Below are positions 51,424-60,342 of a stretch of DNA of 64,000 nucleotides, one piece after another. This DNA is from an uncultured Alistipes sp. Lineage in GTDB: Bacteria; Bacteroidota; Bacteroidia; Bacteroidales; Rikenellaceae. Location: contig CAJMKE010000001.1 in NCBI GenBank assembly GCA_905213895.1, positions 62,001 through 126,000 on the forward strand. Reading direction: 5' to 3'. The notes beneath the pieces were generated by a model, which saw only the letters and a program-made list of their open reading frames with translations, did not search any database and had not been told where the DNA came from. The translations under genes and the position numbers were made by a program. The first letter of the stretch is position 1; each line of letters opens with the position of its first letter.

Positions 51424-52374
51424 TCAGTCGAACGATTGCATTCCCGAACGTGAGATTCTTATGATTCGCTGGTACTCGTCGGGAGTCAGTTCCATGAAAA
51501 AGTAGTGTATCGGGTCTACGCGCATGTCGTTGTAGCGCACTTCGTAGTGCAGATGCGGCGAAAGCGACAGTCCGGAGTTGCCCGACAGAGCGATTATGTC
51601 GCCGCGGTTCACGCGCGTGCCTTTCTTGACTTTGGTGCTTTGCAGATGGCTGTACGAGGTCGTGTAGCCGTTGCGATGGTCGATGACGACCGTCAGTCCC
51701 GATGTCGAATTCTTGCCTGATACCTCCTTTACCACTCCGTCGGCGGTTGCGAAAATGCGCGAACCTTCCGGTATGGTGTAATCGACGCCCTGATGCGACT
51801 GCAAGGTGCGGTAGAACGGATGCATCAGCGTGCCGTAAGCCGCTGTCAACAGCGTAAGTTGATGATTGGTTACGGGTTGTATCGACGGGATATTGTTGCG
51901 CCCGTCGCCGAGCGAGGAGAGTTTGTCCTGCAACTCTTCGTATGATTTTTCGAGTTCCGCAAGCCTGCTTTCGAGATTGCACGTCGCATCGCCCATCTCG
52001 CGCATCATTTTGCGGTTCGACTTTTCGAGGAGCCGTTCATGGAGTTCGAGCCTTTGCTGCTCGTACTCCGAGTTGAAATCGTAAGGTTCGGACTCGAACA
52101 GTATGCGGAAGATGTTGCGGTCGCGCTCGATGACATTGTCGAGAACCATGCTCAACGTGTCGTAACGGGCTTCGAGTTCGTCGTACTCCTGCCGCAACTT
52201 GTCCGTCGAGTGGCGCAGAGCGTATTCGGCAGGCGTGTCGAACAGCATCGAGAAGACGATATAGTACAGTATCGCGACGCCAAGCCACGTCAGCAGTTTA
52301 GTGAGCAGACGCGAAATGTTGTGTCCTATCGAGCCGTTGCCGGACGTCTTTATGTTATTGCGCTCCTTTGCCAT
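51424..52374 (-). CDS. M23 metallopeptidase with membrane anchor and coiled coil
   Basis: Periplasmic LytM-type peptidoglycan endopeptidase or division activator. The 316-aa protein has one N-terminal membrane helix (residues ~32-52), a coiled coil (~60-150) and the peptidase domain. Zinc ligands are in HQGVDY (His and Asp) and HLHYEV, with the extra His in SYSHLQ, so it appears catalytically intact. It follows a paralogue by 4 bases. Such pairs resemble MepM/NlpD-type factors and may act on cell separation; which bond is cut is unknown. Confidence 0.9.
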   Translation of the reverse strand: MAKERNNIKTSGNGSIGHNISRLLTKLLTWLGVAILYYIVFSMLFDTPAEYALRHSTDKLRQEYDELEARYDTLSMVLDNVIERDRNIFRILFESEPYDFNSEYEQQRLELHERLLEKSNRKMMREMGDATCNLESRLAELEKSYEELQDKLSSLGDGRNNIPSIQPVTNHQLTLLTAAYGTLMHPFYRTLQSHQGVDYTIPEGSRIFATADGVVKEVSGKNSTSGLTVVIDHRNGYTTSYSHLQSTKVKKGTRVNRGDIIALSGNSGLSLSPHLHYEVRYNDMRVDPIHYFFMELTPDEYQRIIRISRSGMQSFD

Positions 52375-52378
52375 TCGT

Positions 52379-53344
52379 CTATTCGATTTCGAGGTCGGCG
52401 TTGTACCTTATGTTCTCCATGAGCGTGCGATATTCCTCGCTCGACATGTTGCGGTTGAAATAGTTTACCGGATTCACGTTGCGACCCAGATATATTACCT
52501 CGTAGTGCAGGTGCGGTCCCGTCGAACCGCCCGTCGAACCCACTTCGCCAATCAGTTGCCCGCGCGTTACCATATCGCCCGGTTTGACGTAAATCTTGCT
52601 CAAATGGGCGTATCGGGTCTTGTATCCGAATTCGTGGTTCAGCAGAATCTGCTTTCCATATCCGCGGCGGCGCATTCCGATGTCCGTCTTCTCGACTATC
52701 GCATCGCCCGTCGCATAGACCGGTGTGCCGAGATTGCACGACATGTCCACTCCCTTGTGCATCTTGCGGATTTTCAGAATAGGGTGTATCTGCCTTATTC
52801 CGAATGCATAGAATGCTTGCAGCGCGGTGCGGTCGATAGGCCATACGGCTGGTATGGCGAGCGACATCCGCTCCTTGTTTTTGGCGAGAATCTGCAATTC
52901 GTCGAGCGACAGCGATTCGGCGTAGGTCTCCCTCGCCAGCGCATCGAGTTTTATCCATGTCGATGTCATCAGCGCGGAGTACTCGTCGTTCTGCAAGTCG
53001 GCGTATTTGGAATCTGGGTAAGATTCGTAGATTCCGTTCACGGTCATCGTATCTGCCGAGAACAGAGCGCGGTAGACGTATCGGTCGCGATGCTTTATTT
53101 CGTCGAGTTTGCTTTGCAGGGTGCGTATGCGGTCCTGCATTATGTTGTATTTGATTTTCAGTTCTCGGTTCTCGCTGCTGATAACCGACATTTTCGGTGT
53201 GAATGCGAAATACGAGAATGCTGCGTTGAGCAGCGATACGGCTATGAATCCGAGCAGAAGTTTGCGCAGCAGGCTGTAACGGACGGAGCGTCTGCCTCGA
53301 CCCGAATCCGATGCGATTCCGCTGTTGTTCCGCTTTTTATTCAC
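52379..53344 (-). CDS. M23 metallopeptidase, paralogue
   Basis: A 321-aa protein of the same plan as the following gene: basic N-terminus, one membrane helix (residues ~28-50), a coiled coil (~57-110) and an M23 domain with HKGVDMS, RYAHLS and HLHYEV. All zinc ligands are present. It has its own TAATTTTG promoter box (53375-53382), divergent from alaS, and heads a three-gene unit with the second M23 gene and the HAD gene. Confidence 0.9.
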   Translation of the reverse strand: MNKKRNNSGIASDSGRGRRSVRYSLLRKLLLGFIAVSLLNAAFSYFAFTPKMSVISSENRELKIKYNIMQDRIRTLQSKLDEIKHRDRYVYRALFSADTMTVNGIYESYPDSKYADLQNDEYSALMTSTWIKLDALARETYAESLSLDELQILAKNKERMSLAIPAVWPIDRTALQAFYAFGIRQIHPILKIRKMHKGVDMSCNLGTPVYATGDAIVEKTDIGMRRRGYGKQILLNHEFGYKTRYAHLSKIYVKPGDMVTRGQLIGEVGSTGGSTGPHLHYEVIYLGRNVNPVNYFNRNMSSEEYRTLMENIRYNADLEIE

Positions 53345-53374
53345 AGTCGTAAAACTTTATTATATATATAGGTG

Positions 53375-53402
53375 CAAAATTAGTGTAAATTTTATACTTT
53401 TG
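53375..53402. promoter_or_regulatory. Divergent -7 elements of the M23 unit and alaS
   Basis: TAATTTTG on the minus strand (53375-53382) faces TACTTTTG on the plus strand (53395-53402). Both match TAnnTTTG. They are only 12 bases apart, so the two promoters may interfere with each other. Confidence 0.6.
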
Positions 53403-53443
53403 CAACCGGTATAATAACGCACGGAATAACAATAAACGTATAT

Positions 53444-56056
53444 ATGGAATCTAATAAAATCAGACAAGCGTTTCTCGATTTCTTCGCGAGCAAGGGGCAT
53501 ACTATCGTTCCGTCCGCTCCGATGGTTGTCAAGAACGACCCGACGCTGATGTTCACCAACGCCGGAATGAACCAGTTCAAGGACATTTTCCTCGGCAATG
53601 CGCCGCGCAAATATCCGAGAGCGGCGGATACCCAGAAATGCCTTCGCGTATCCGGCAAGCACAACGACCTCGAAGAGGTCGGACACGATACCTATCACCA
53701 TACGATGTTCGAGATGCTCGGCAACTGGTCGTACGGCGATTACTTCAAGAAAGAGGCTATCGCGTGGGCATGGGAACTGCTTACCGAGGTGTATAAACTG
53801 CCGAAGGAGCGTATGTACGCCACCGTGTTCGAGGGCGCGGAGGAGGACGGAGTGCCGTTCGACGAGGAGGCTTACGGATACTGGAAACAGTATCTGCCGG
53901 AAGACCATATCATTCGCGGCAACAAACACGATAACTTTTGGGAGATGGGCGAAACGGGTCCTTGCGGTCCGTGCAGTGAAATCCATTTCGACTTGCGCGA
54001 CGAGGCGGAAATTGCCGTCAAGTCGGGACGCGAGATGGTCAATGCTGGTCATCCGCAGGTTATCGAGATTTGGAACCTCGTGTTCATGCAGTTCAACCGC
54101 AAGGCTAACGGCTCTCTCGAACCGCTCCCTGCGAAGCATGTCGATACGGGTATGGGATTCGAGCGTCTGTGCATGATAATGCAGGGCAAGAAATCCAACT
54201 ACGATACGGACGTGTTCCAGCCGACGATAAAGGTTATCTCCGAGATGTCGGGCAAGCGTTACGGCGAGGATGAGAACGTGGACGTTGCGATGCGCGTCAT
54301 CGCCGACCACCTTCGCGCCATATCGTTCTCGATTGCCGACGGTCAGTTGCCGTCCAATGTAAAGGCTGGATACGTCATCCGCCGGATATTGCGCCGTGCG
54401 GTGCGTTACGGATACACCTATCTCGGCTTCAACGAGCCGTTCATCTGCCGTCTGGTCGCTACTCTCGTGGCGCAGATGGGCGGACAGTTCCCCGAACTCA
54501 AAGCGCAGCAGACGCTTATCGAGAAGGTTATCGAGGAGGAGGAGGCTTCGTTCCTACGTACGCTGGCTACCGGAATCGGTATGCTCGAAAGCGTTATCGC
54601 AAAGGTCGGCGACGGCAAGATTTCGGGTAAGGACGCTTTCCTGCTCTACGATACCTACGGATTCCCTATCGACCTTACCGAACTTATCGCCCGCGAACAT
54701 GGCGGGGATGTCGATTTGGCGGAATTCGAGAAGGAGTTGCAGGCTCAGAAGGAGCGTTCGCGCAACGCTGCCGCACAGGATGTGGACGACTGGAAAGAGA
54801 TATTCCCAGTCAAACAGAGCGAGTTCGTCGGTTACGACATGCTCGAATGCGATGTCCGCATCGCGCGTGTCCGCCGTGTGCAGACCAAGAACAAGACTAC
54901 ATACCAGTTGGTGTTCGACCGGACGCCGTTCTACGGCAATTCCGGCGGTCAGGTCGGCGATACCGGCTACATCGAGAGTGCGAACGAGCGGGTGGAGATT
55001 GTCGCTACCGAGAAGGAGAACGGATTGATAATCCATATCGCACAGTCGCTGCCGGAGAATCTCGATGCCGTATTCCATGCGGTGGTGAACTCCGCGAAGC
55101 GTCAGGTTACGACCAATAACCACTCGGCTACCCACCTGCTTCATGCCGCGCTGCGCAAGGTGCTCGGTACGCATGTCGAGCAGAAAGGCTCGATGGTGTC
55201 GCCCGACGGACTTCGATTCGATTTCTCGCATTTCCAGAAGGTTTCTCCGGAGGAGTTGCGCGAGGTGGAGCGAATCGTAAACCGCACTATCCGCGCCAAT
55301 TATCCTCTCGTCGAGAATCGTGAGGCGACGCAGGAGGAGGCGAAAGCCGCAGGCGCGATGATGCTGTTCGGCGAAAAGTACGGCGATAAGGTGCGTATGG
55401 TGCGTTTCGGCGAATCGGTCGAGTTGTGCGGCGGTACGCATACGTCGGCAACCGGAAATATCGGCTATTTCAAGATTGTCAGCGAATCCGCCATTTCAGC
55501 TGGTGTGCGCCGCATCGAAGCGGTTACGGGCGAACGTGCAGAGAATCTGGTATACGTTGCCGAGGATACGATGAAGAGCGTCGGCGAGATTGTCAATAAT
55601 CCTCAAATCGTGCAGGCCATCAAGAAACTCGTCGAGAGCAACGACTCCTTGCACAAGGAGATAGAGGCTGTACACAAGGAGCAGTTGGACAATATGGTCG
55701 AAACGATTCTTTCCAATACGCAGGAGACCGACGGCGTGCTGAAAATCGCAAGACAGTTGCCGAAAACGGGCGAATTTGTTAAGAATCTGGCTTATAATTT
55801 GCGCTCTCGCAGCAAGAACCTCGTATTCATCGCCGGCTCGAATGTGGACGGCAAGGTTACGCTTCTCGTTGCGCTCGGCGACGACATCGTGGCGAAAGGC
55901 ATCGATGCCGGTGCGGTGATTCGCGAGGCTGCGAAGGCTATCGACGGCGGCGGCGGCGGTCAGAAATTCCTTGCCACTGCCGGCGGAAAACGTCCGGAAG
56001 GGTTGCAGCAGGCGATAGATTGCGCGGAAAAACTGATTATGGACAAGTTAAAATAA
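53444..56056 (+). CDS. alaS: Alanyl-tRNA synthetase
   Basis: Charges tRNA-Ala. The 870-aa class II enzyme has FFASKGH and MFTNAGMNQFKDIFLG in motif 1, CGPCSEIHFD and GMGFERL in the catalytic core. In the editing domain it has NNHSATHLLHAAL and CGGTHTSATGNIG. The C-terminal C-Ala domain with GGGGGQKFLATAGG is complete. Length is normal. Confidence 0.98.
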   Translation: MESNKIRQAFLDFFASKGHTIVPSAPMVVKNDPTLMFTNAGMNQFKDIFLGNAPRKYPRAADTQKCLRVSGKHNDLEEVGHDTYHHTMFEMLGNWSYGDYFKKEAIAWAWELLTEVYKLPKERMYATVFEGAEEDGVPFDEEAYGYWKQYLPEDHIIRGNKHDNFWEMGETGPCGPCSEIHFDLRDEAEIAVKSGREMVNAGHPQVIEIWNLVFMQFNRKANGSLEPLPAKHVDTGMGFERLCMIMQGKKSNYDTDVFQPTIKVISEMSGKRYGEDENVDVAMRVIADHLRAISFSIADGQLPSNVKAGYVIRRILRRAVRYGYTYLGFNEPFICRLVATLVAQMGGQFPELKAQQTLIEKVIEEEEASFLRTLATGIGMLESVIAKVGDGKISGKDAFLLYDTYGFPIDLTELIAREHGGDVDLAEFEKELQAQKERSRNAAAQDVDDWKEIFPVKQSEFVGYDMLECDVRIARVRRVQTKNKTTYQLVFDRTPFYGNSGGQVGDTGYIESANERVEIVATEKENGLIIHIAQSLPENLDAVFHAVVNSAKRQVTTNNHSATHLLHAALRKVLGTHVEQKGSMVSPDGLRFDFSHFQKVSPEELREVERIVNRTIRANYPLVENREATQEEAKAAGAMMLFGEKYGDKVRMVRFGESVELCGGTHTSATGNIGYFKIVSESAISAGVRRIEAVTGERAENLVYVAEDTMKSVGEIVNNPQIVQAIKKLVESNDSLHKEIEAVHKEQLDNMVETILSNTQETDGVLKIARQLPKTGEFVKNLAYNLRSRSKNLVFIAGSNVDGKVTLLVALGDDIVAKGIDAGAVIREAAKAIDGGGGGQKFLATAGGKRPEGLQQAIDCAEKLIMDKLK

Positions 56057-56065
56057 TGACATACT

Positions 56066-57592
56066 ATGGCAAATAAAGTATTGTTGATGATTCTCGACGG
56101 TTGGGGAATCGGAAACCACACCAAATCGGATGCGATTTTCTCTACGCATCCGGAATACATTACCAAACTGACCGAAACGTACCCTCACGCTCAGTTGCGT
56201 ACCGACGGCGAGAATGTCGGACTGCCTGACGGACAGATGGGTAACTCCGAGGTGGGACACCTCAATATCGGTGCGGGTCGCGTGGTATATCAGGACCTCG
56301 TGAAGATAAACCGTGCCTGCAAGGACGGTTCGATTCTCGCAAATCCGGAGATAGTCGCAGCGTTCGAGTATGCGAAGTCGAAAGGCGCGAACGTCCACTT
56401 CATGGGACTGGTGTCGGACGGCGGCGTTCACTCGTCGATAGAGCATCTGTTCAAGTTGTGCGACATTTCGAAGCACTACGGAATCGAAAATACGTTTGTC
56501 CACTGCTTTATGGACGGTCGCGATACCGACCCGAAGAGCGGCAAGGGCTTTATCGAGGAGTTGGAGAAGCACATGGCTGCATCGACAGGTCGTATCGCCT
56601 CCATCATAGGTCGTTACTATGCTATGGACCGCGACAAGCGTTGGGAGCGTGTGAAAGTCGCTTACGACTGTCTCGTGAACGGCGTCGGCGAGAAAGCCGA
56701 GGATATGGTCGCTGCGATGCAGAAGTCTTACGACGAGGGCGTTACCGACGAGTTCGTGAAGCCTATCGTCCATGTGGACGGCAACGGCGAGGCTATCGGT
56801 ACAATCAAGCCGGATGACATGGTGATTTTCTTCAATTACCGCAACGACCGCGCCCGCGAACTTACCGTCGTGCTTACCCAGCAGGATATGCCGGAGCAGG
56901 GCATGCACACGATGCCGCTCTACTATTGCTGCATGACTCCTTATGATGCGTCGTTCAAGGGTCTGCACATCCTGTTCGACAAGGAGAATGTTAAGAATAC
57001 GATAGGCGAGTGGGTTTCGTCGCTCGGACTTGCGCAGTTGCGTATCGCCGAGACCGAGAAATATGCGCACGTTACGTTCTTCCTGAACGGCGGTCGCGAG
57101 GACAAGTTCGGCAACGAGGAGCGTATTTTGGTCGCTTCGCCGAAGGTCGCCACTTACGACCTCCAACCGGAGATGAGCGCGTATGAAGTCGCCGACAGAC
57201 TCGTTGCGGCACTCGATATGCAGAAATACGATTTCATCTGCCTGAATTTCGCCAACGGCGATATGGTCGGACATACGGGTGTTTACGATGCAATCGTGAA
57301 GGCTGTCAAGGCTGTCGATGCCTGCGTATCGAAAGTGGTCGAGTCTGCGAAAGCCAACGGATACGAGGTGGTTATGATTGCCGACCACGGCAATGCCGAC
57401 CACGCCATCAATGCCGACGGTACTCCGAATACCGCGCACTCGCTCAATCCGGTGCCGATTGTGGTGGTTTCGGAACGCGTAAAGAGCGTAGAGAACGGTA
57501 TCCTCGCCGATGTCGCTCCTACGGTACTGAAACTCATGGGAGTGGAGCAGCCGGCAGACATGACGGGACATGCGCTCGTCGAACTGAAATAG
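56066..57592 (+). CDS. gpmI: 2,3-bisphosphoglycerate-independent phosphoglycerate mutase
   Basis: Interconverts 3- and 2-phosphoglycerate in glycolysis with two Mn2+ ions. The 508-aa protein belongs to the alkaline phosphatase superfamily, with MILDGWG at the N-terminus, the phosphorylated Ser in GQMGNSEVGH, DGRDTDP, GRYYAMDRDKRWERV, and C-terminal metal ligands in IADHGNADHA. It starts 9 bases after alaS and is probably co-transcribed. Confidence 0.97.
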   Translation: MANKVLLMILDGWGIGNHTKSDAIFSTHPEYITKLTETYPHAQLRTDGENVGLPDGQMGNSEVGHLNIGAGRVVYQDLVKINRACKDGSILANPEIVAAFEYAKSKGANVHFMGLVSDGGVHSSIEHLFKLCDISKHYGIENTFVHCFMDGRDTDPKSGKGFIEELEKHMAASTGRIASIIGRYYAMDRDKRWERVKVAYDCLVNGVGEKAEDMVAAMQKSYDEGVTDEFVKPIVHVDGNGEAIGTIKPDDMVIFFNYRNDRARELTVVLTQQDMPEQGMHTMPLYYCCMTPYDASFKGLHILFDKENVKNTIGEWVSSLGLAQLRIAETEKYAHVTFFLNGGREDKFGNEERILVASPKVATYDLQPEMSAYEVADRLVAALDMQKYDFICLNFANGDMVGHTGVYDAIVKAVKAVDACVSKVVESAKANGYEVVMIADHGNADHAINADGTPNTAHSLNPVPIVVVSERVKSVENGILADVAPTVLKLMGVEQPADMTGHALVELK

Positions 57593-57613
57593 GTCAGTCG
57601 CGATAAAAACAGT

Positions 57614-57649
57614 CGGGGCGGTTTCTCATAAAACCGCCCCGAATGTTTT
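57614..57649. terminator. Bidirectional terminator between gpmI and the dehydrogenase gene
   Basis: 11-bp perfect stem (57614-57624 and 57631-57641) with a 6-base loop. The plus-strand tail is AATGTTTT; on the minus strand the tail is CTGTTTTTATC. Confidence 0.82.
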
Positions 57650-57674
57650 AAGGACCTTAAAGTCCTTAACGACT
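57648..57674. repeat. Intergenic 9-bp repeat array R7 (TTAANGWCN x3)
   Basis: Units TTAAGGACC, TTAAAGTCC, TTAACGACT. The last unit touches the TAG stop codon (57675-57677) of the 2-hydroxyacid dehydrogenase gene without a spacer. Confidence 0.88.
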
Positions 57675-58619
57675 CTAATGCTTTTCTCCCGCTATGTACT
57701 CTTCGATATTCCGTGCAATGCAGCCTATCAGACGGGCGATAGCCTCGTCGGTCGCCCAAGCATTGTGGGGCGATGCGAGCAGTCGGTACGGGTCTTTCAG
57801 GTCGTACAGCGGCGATTCGCAAAGCGGCTCCTGCGAAAAGACGTCGAGTGCCGCACCTGCTATTGTACCGTCGTTCAGAGCCTTCGCCAATGCGTTCTCG
57901 TCGATTATACCTCCGCGTGCGACGTTGATTATTATGGCGTTGCGCTTCATCTGCGAGAATTGCTCATTGCCTATAAGATTGCGTGTCGCGTCCGTCAGCG
58001 GCGAGTGTATGGACACTATGTCCGCCCATCCGAGCAATTTTCCGAGCGTCATCCGTTCGTATTTTTCCGGTCTGTCCTTTCCGCTCGTCGAGCAGTACGC
58101 CGCTTTGCAGCCGAACGCTTCGGCGAGCCGTGCGACCTCGCGACCGATGTTGCCGAGACCTATGATGCCCCAGTTCTTGCCGCGCAACTGGCGTATCGGT
58201 CTGTCGTATCGGAATATGGTTCCCGATTCGGCATATTCTCGGCTTTTGAAGTAGCGGTCGTAGTAGACCGTCTCGCGAACCAGCGACAGTGCGGCGGAGA
58301 GAGTGGCTTCCGCGACGGCGTATGTCGAATAGCCGGCGGCGTTGCGTACCCCGATTCCGAGTTCGCGGGCTGCTTCGAGGTCTACGTTGTTCATTCCCGT
58401 GGCGGCAATCGCTATGAAACGGAGATTCGGCAACTGCCGCATCGTCTCCGCGGAAAGTACTACCTTGTTGGTGATTACGATTTCGGCATCGGCGCAGTTG
58501 CGCAATACCTCTTCCGGCGACGTGCGGTCGAACCCTTTGTAATCCACCAGTCTGCGTATCGGCGTCAGGTCGTGTCCGCCGAGCGAATATTCATCGAGAA
58601 AAACTGTTTTGTGTGCCAT
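57675..58619 (-). CDS. D-2-hydroxyacid dehydrogenase
   Basis: NAD-dependent enzyme of the D-isomer 2-hydroxyacid dehydrogenase family (glycerate/hydroxypyruvate type by similarity). The 314-aa protein has GIIGLGNIGREVARLA as the Rossmann motif, the catalytic Arg in INVARGG, Glu in the following helix, and His in SPHNAWATDEA. The start at 58619 (MAHKTVFLDEYSLGG) is 4 bases after the tcdA stop; an in-frame upstream ATG lies inside tcdA and was rejected. Substrate not decided. Confidence 0.9.
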   Translation of the reverse strand: MAHKTVFLDEYSLGGHDLTPIRRLVDYKGFDRTSPEEVLRNCADAEIVITNKVVLSAETMRQLPNLRFIAIAATGMNNVDLEAARELGIGVRNAAGYSTYAVAEATLSAALSLVRETVYYDRYFKSREYAESGTIFRYDRPIRQLRGKNWGIIGLGNIGREVARLAEAFGCKAAYCSTSGKDRPEKYERMTLGKLLGWADIVSIHSPLTDATRNLIGNEQFSQMKRNAIIINVARGGIIDENALAKALNDGTIAGAALDVFSQEPLCESPLYDLKDPYRLLASPHNAWATDEAIARLIGCIARNIEEYIAGEKH

Positions 58620-58623
58620 ATCG

Positions 58624-59367
58624 TCAGTCGTTTTGTTCCTCTGTTCCAATGTTTCCGTCGGCTATGTCGCGGATGACGACGGATGCGCATCCGATGCCGA
58701 ACAGTGCCGGCAAATAGGAAATCGTGCCTACGTTCGATTTCTTGTTGCGCTCTTCGCATATAATCATCGAGCCTTCCCGCGGAGGTTCGGGCGAGAATAC
58801 TGCCTTGAACCCGCGACGGATGCCGATTTTGTGCAGACGCTTGCGCAGCATGTGCGCCAGCGGACAGTGATGCGTTTTGGATATGTCGGCAATCTCCATC
58901 TGCGTCGGGTCGAGTTTCGCTCCCGCGCCCATCGAACTTACTACCGGATATCCTCTGTCCAGACAACCCTTTATCAGCGCGAGTTTCGGCGAGAGGGTGT
59001 CTATCGCATCGACCACGTAATCGAACCTTTCGGAATCCAGCAGCAGGTCGGTCTGCTCGTCCTTTATATACTCGTTCACGACACGCAGTCCGAGTTCCGG
59101 ATTGATGTCTTTCAGCCGTTCGGCAAGTACATCGGCTTTGTTGCGCCCTACGGTGGAGTGTAATGCTATCAACTGGCGGTTGATGTTGCTCTCTGCGACC
59201 GTATCCGAGTCGGCTATCGTCATTCTGCCCACTCCCGCACGTGCGACCATCTCTGCCGCGTATGCCCCTACGCCGCCCAGACCGACCACGAGTACATGGG
59301 CATCTCGCAGCCGTCGCAGCGGCTCTTTGCCGAGCAGCAGTTCGCTGCGTTCAAGCCATTTGTTCAT
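58624..59367 (-). CDS. tcdA: tRNA threonylcarbamoyladenosine dehydratase
   Basis: E1-like ThiF-family enzyme that dehydrates t6A in tRNA to cyclic t6A. The 247-aa protein opens with MNKWLERSELLLGKEPLRRL, followed by the nucleotide site VVGLGGVGAYAAE, the DSDTVAESNINRQ adenylation motif and FDYVVDAIDTL. The start at 59367 overlaps the end of the tatD gene by 17 bases, so the two are translationally coupled. Family length and motifs match TcdA (CsdL). Confidence 0.92.
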   Translation of the reverse strand: MNKWLERSELLLGKEPLRRLRDAHVLVVGLGGVGAYAAEMVARAGVGRMTIADSDTVAESNINRQLIALHSTVGRNKADVLAERLKDINPELGLRVVNEYIKDEQTDLLLDSERFDYVVDAIDTLSPKLALIKGCLDRGYPVVSSMGAGAKLDPTQMEIADISKTHHCPLAHMLRKRLHKIGIRRGFKAVFSPEPPREGSMIICEERNKKSNVGTISYLPALFGIGCASVVIRDIADGNIGTEEQND

Positions 59368-59962
59368 CGGTTTTTCCAAATATTCCGTTATAGTTTTCCG
59401 TAATAGTTCGTTCCAGCGTTCCGATGTCGGTGCCGACCGCCTCTGCGGCGCGGCGATATATCTCGGCGATGCCGGTGGGGGAGTCGTCGGTTTCGAGGAA
59501 CATGCGTTCTTTCGGAATCTCGCGCATCGCTCCGAGCGTTTTCGGCGATGCGAAAGTCCGCTCTCCGAACGAGACATAATAGCCTGCGGCGACAGCCTGC
59601 CGCATCTGTTCGCGTGAGCCGATGAATCCGTGGAAGATAACCGCTTTCAGCCGATATTCAGCCAACGTTTTCATTACCGGTTCGAACGCTTTGACGCAGT
59701 GCAGCACGACCGGCAGCCCGCTGCGTTCCGCCAACTCCAACTGTGCCTCGAAAATACGCTGTTGCGACGCTCTGTCCGCTTCGCACGCATAATCCAACCC
59801 GATTTCGCCGATTGCGTCGATTCGTCCGACCGCCGCTTCCACCGCGGCGATGTCGCCATGCTCGGCATCCCACGGATGTACCCCAGCCGTTGCGATTTCC
59901 GTATCGCAGCCGGTCGGTCTGTGGGTATGGATATTTACGAACATCGTATTTCCGTTTGACAT
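59351..59962 (-). CDS. TatD-family metal-dependent hydrolase
   Basis: TIM-barrel hydrolase of the TatD DNase family, cytoplasmic. The 203-aa protein has NIHTHRP with the first His pair, GVHPWDA, IGEIGLDY, VLHCVKA, FHGFIGS and LETDDSP, which together give the metal and catalytic residues. It is shorter than the ~260 aa of classic TatD. ATG at 59962 (MSNGNTMFVNIHTH) or 59944 (MFVNIHTH) are both possible; a TATATTTG box at 59973-59980 would leave only a very short leader for the first. First gene of a tatD-tcdA-dehydrogenase unit. Confidence 0.88.
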   Translation of the reverse strand: MSNGNTMFVNIHTHRPTGCDTEIATAGVHPWDAEHGDIAAVEAAVGRIDAIGEIGLDYACEADRASQQRIFEAQLELAERSGLPVVLHCVKAFEPVMKTLAEYRLKAVIFHGFIGSREQMRQAVAAGYYVSFGERTFASPKTLGAMREIPKERMFLETDDSPTGIAEIYRRAAEAVGTDIGTLERTITENYNGIFGKTDEQMA

Positions 59963-59972
59963 AAATTCTATG

Positions 59973-59980
59973 CAAATATA
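59973..59980 (-). promoter_or_regulatory. -7 element of the tatD unit (TATATTTG)
   Basis: Perfect TAnnTTTG match on the minus strand, 10 bases upstream of the 59962 ATG. Confidence 0.6.
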
Positions 59981-60342
59981 CTACAAATCCGCAATAATGG
60001 GTGGCGGTGTGCATCGTCGGGCTTCGGTTTTTTGCATGACTTTCGTTCAACTCCTTTATTTCGGCGCGGTAGTTTCGTATTTTATATATTTATGCGCTGT
60101 TTCGCTGCATTTGTATTTCGTTTCGTTGCTTATGATGACGGTCGGTCGGCTATATCGAAATACGTTGGACGTTATATGTTCCGAATAATCGCGCGGATTG
60201 TCGAAAAAAGCGGAAATGCCGTCGTAAATATGAGAAAAAAGTAGTATATTCGCGGGCGATTAAAGGCGCGTTGTGCAGCCTTTGAAAGAGTAAAACTTAA
60301 ATCGTTTAACACATAATTCACTTTAACAAAAAACATTTAACA
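59981..60342 (+). promoter_or_regulatory. nqr upstream region with -7 element and leader hairpin
   Basis: This stretch has no convincing gene. A TATATTCG box (60245-60252), one base off TAnnTTTG, is the best candidate for the nqr promoter, giving a leader of about 85 bases. In the leader AAAGGC (60262-60267) faces GCCTTT (60278-60283) as a small hairpin. The long part 59981-60240 has only a short open frame with no clear family, and I see nothing else in it. Confidence 0.45.

Noticed and set aside
59981..60240. Short open frame in the space between tatD and nqrA
   Set aside because: About 110 codons with a hydrophobic middle, but it overlaps the tatD promoter, has no recognised family and composition unlike the neighbours' coding regions.
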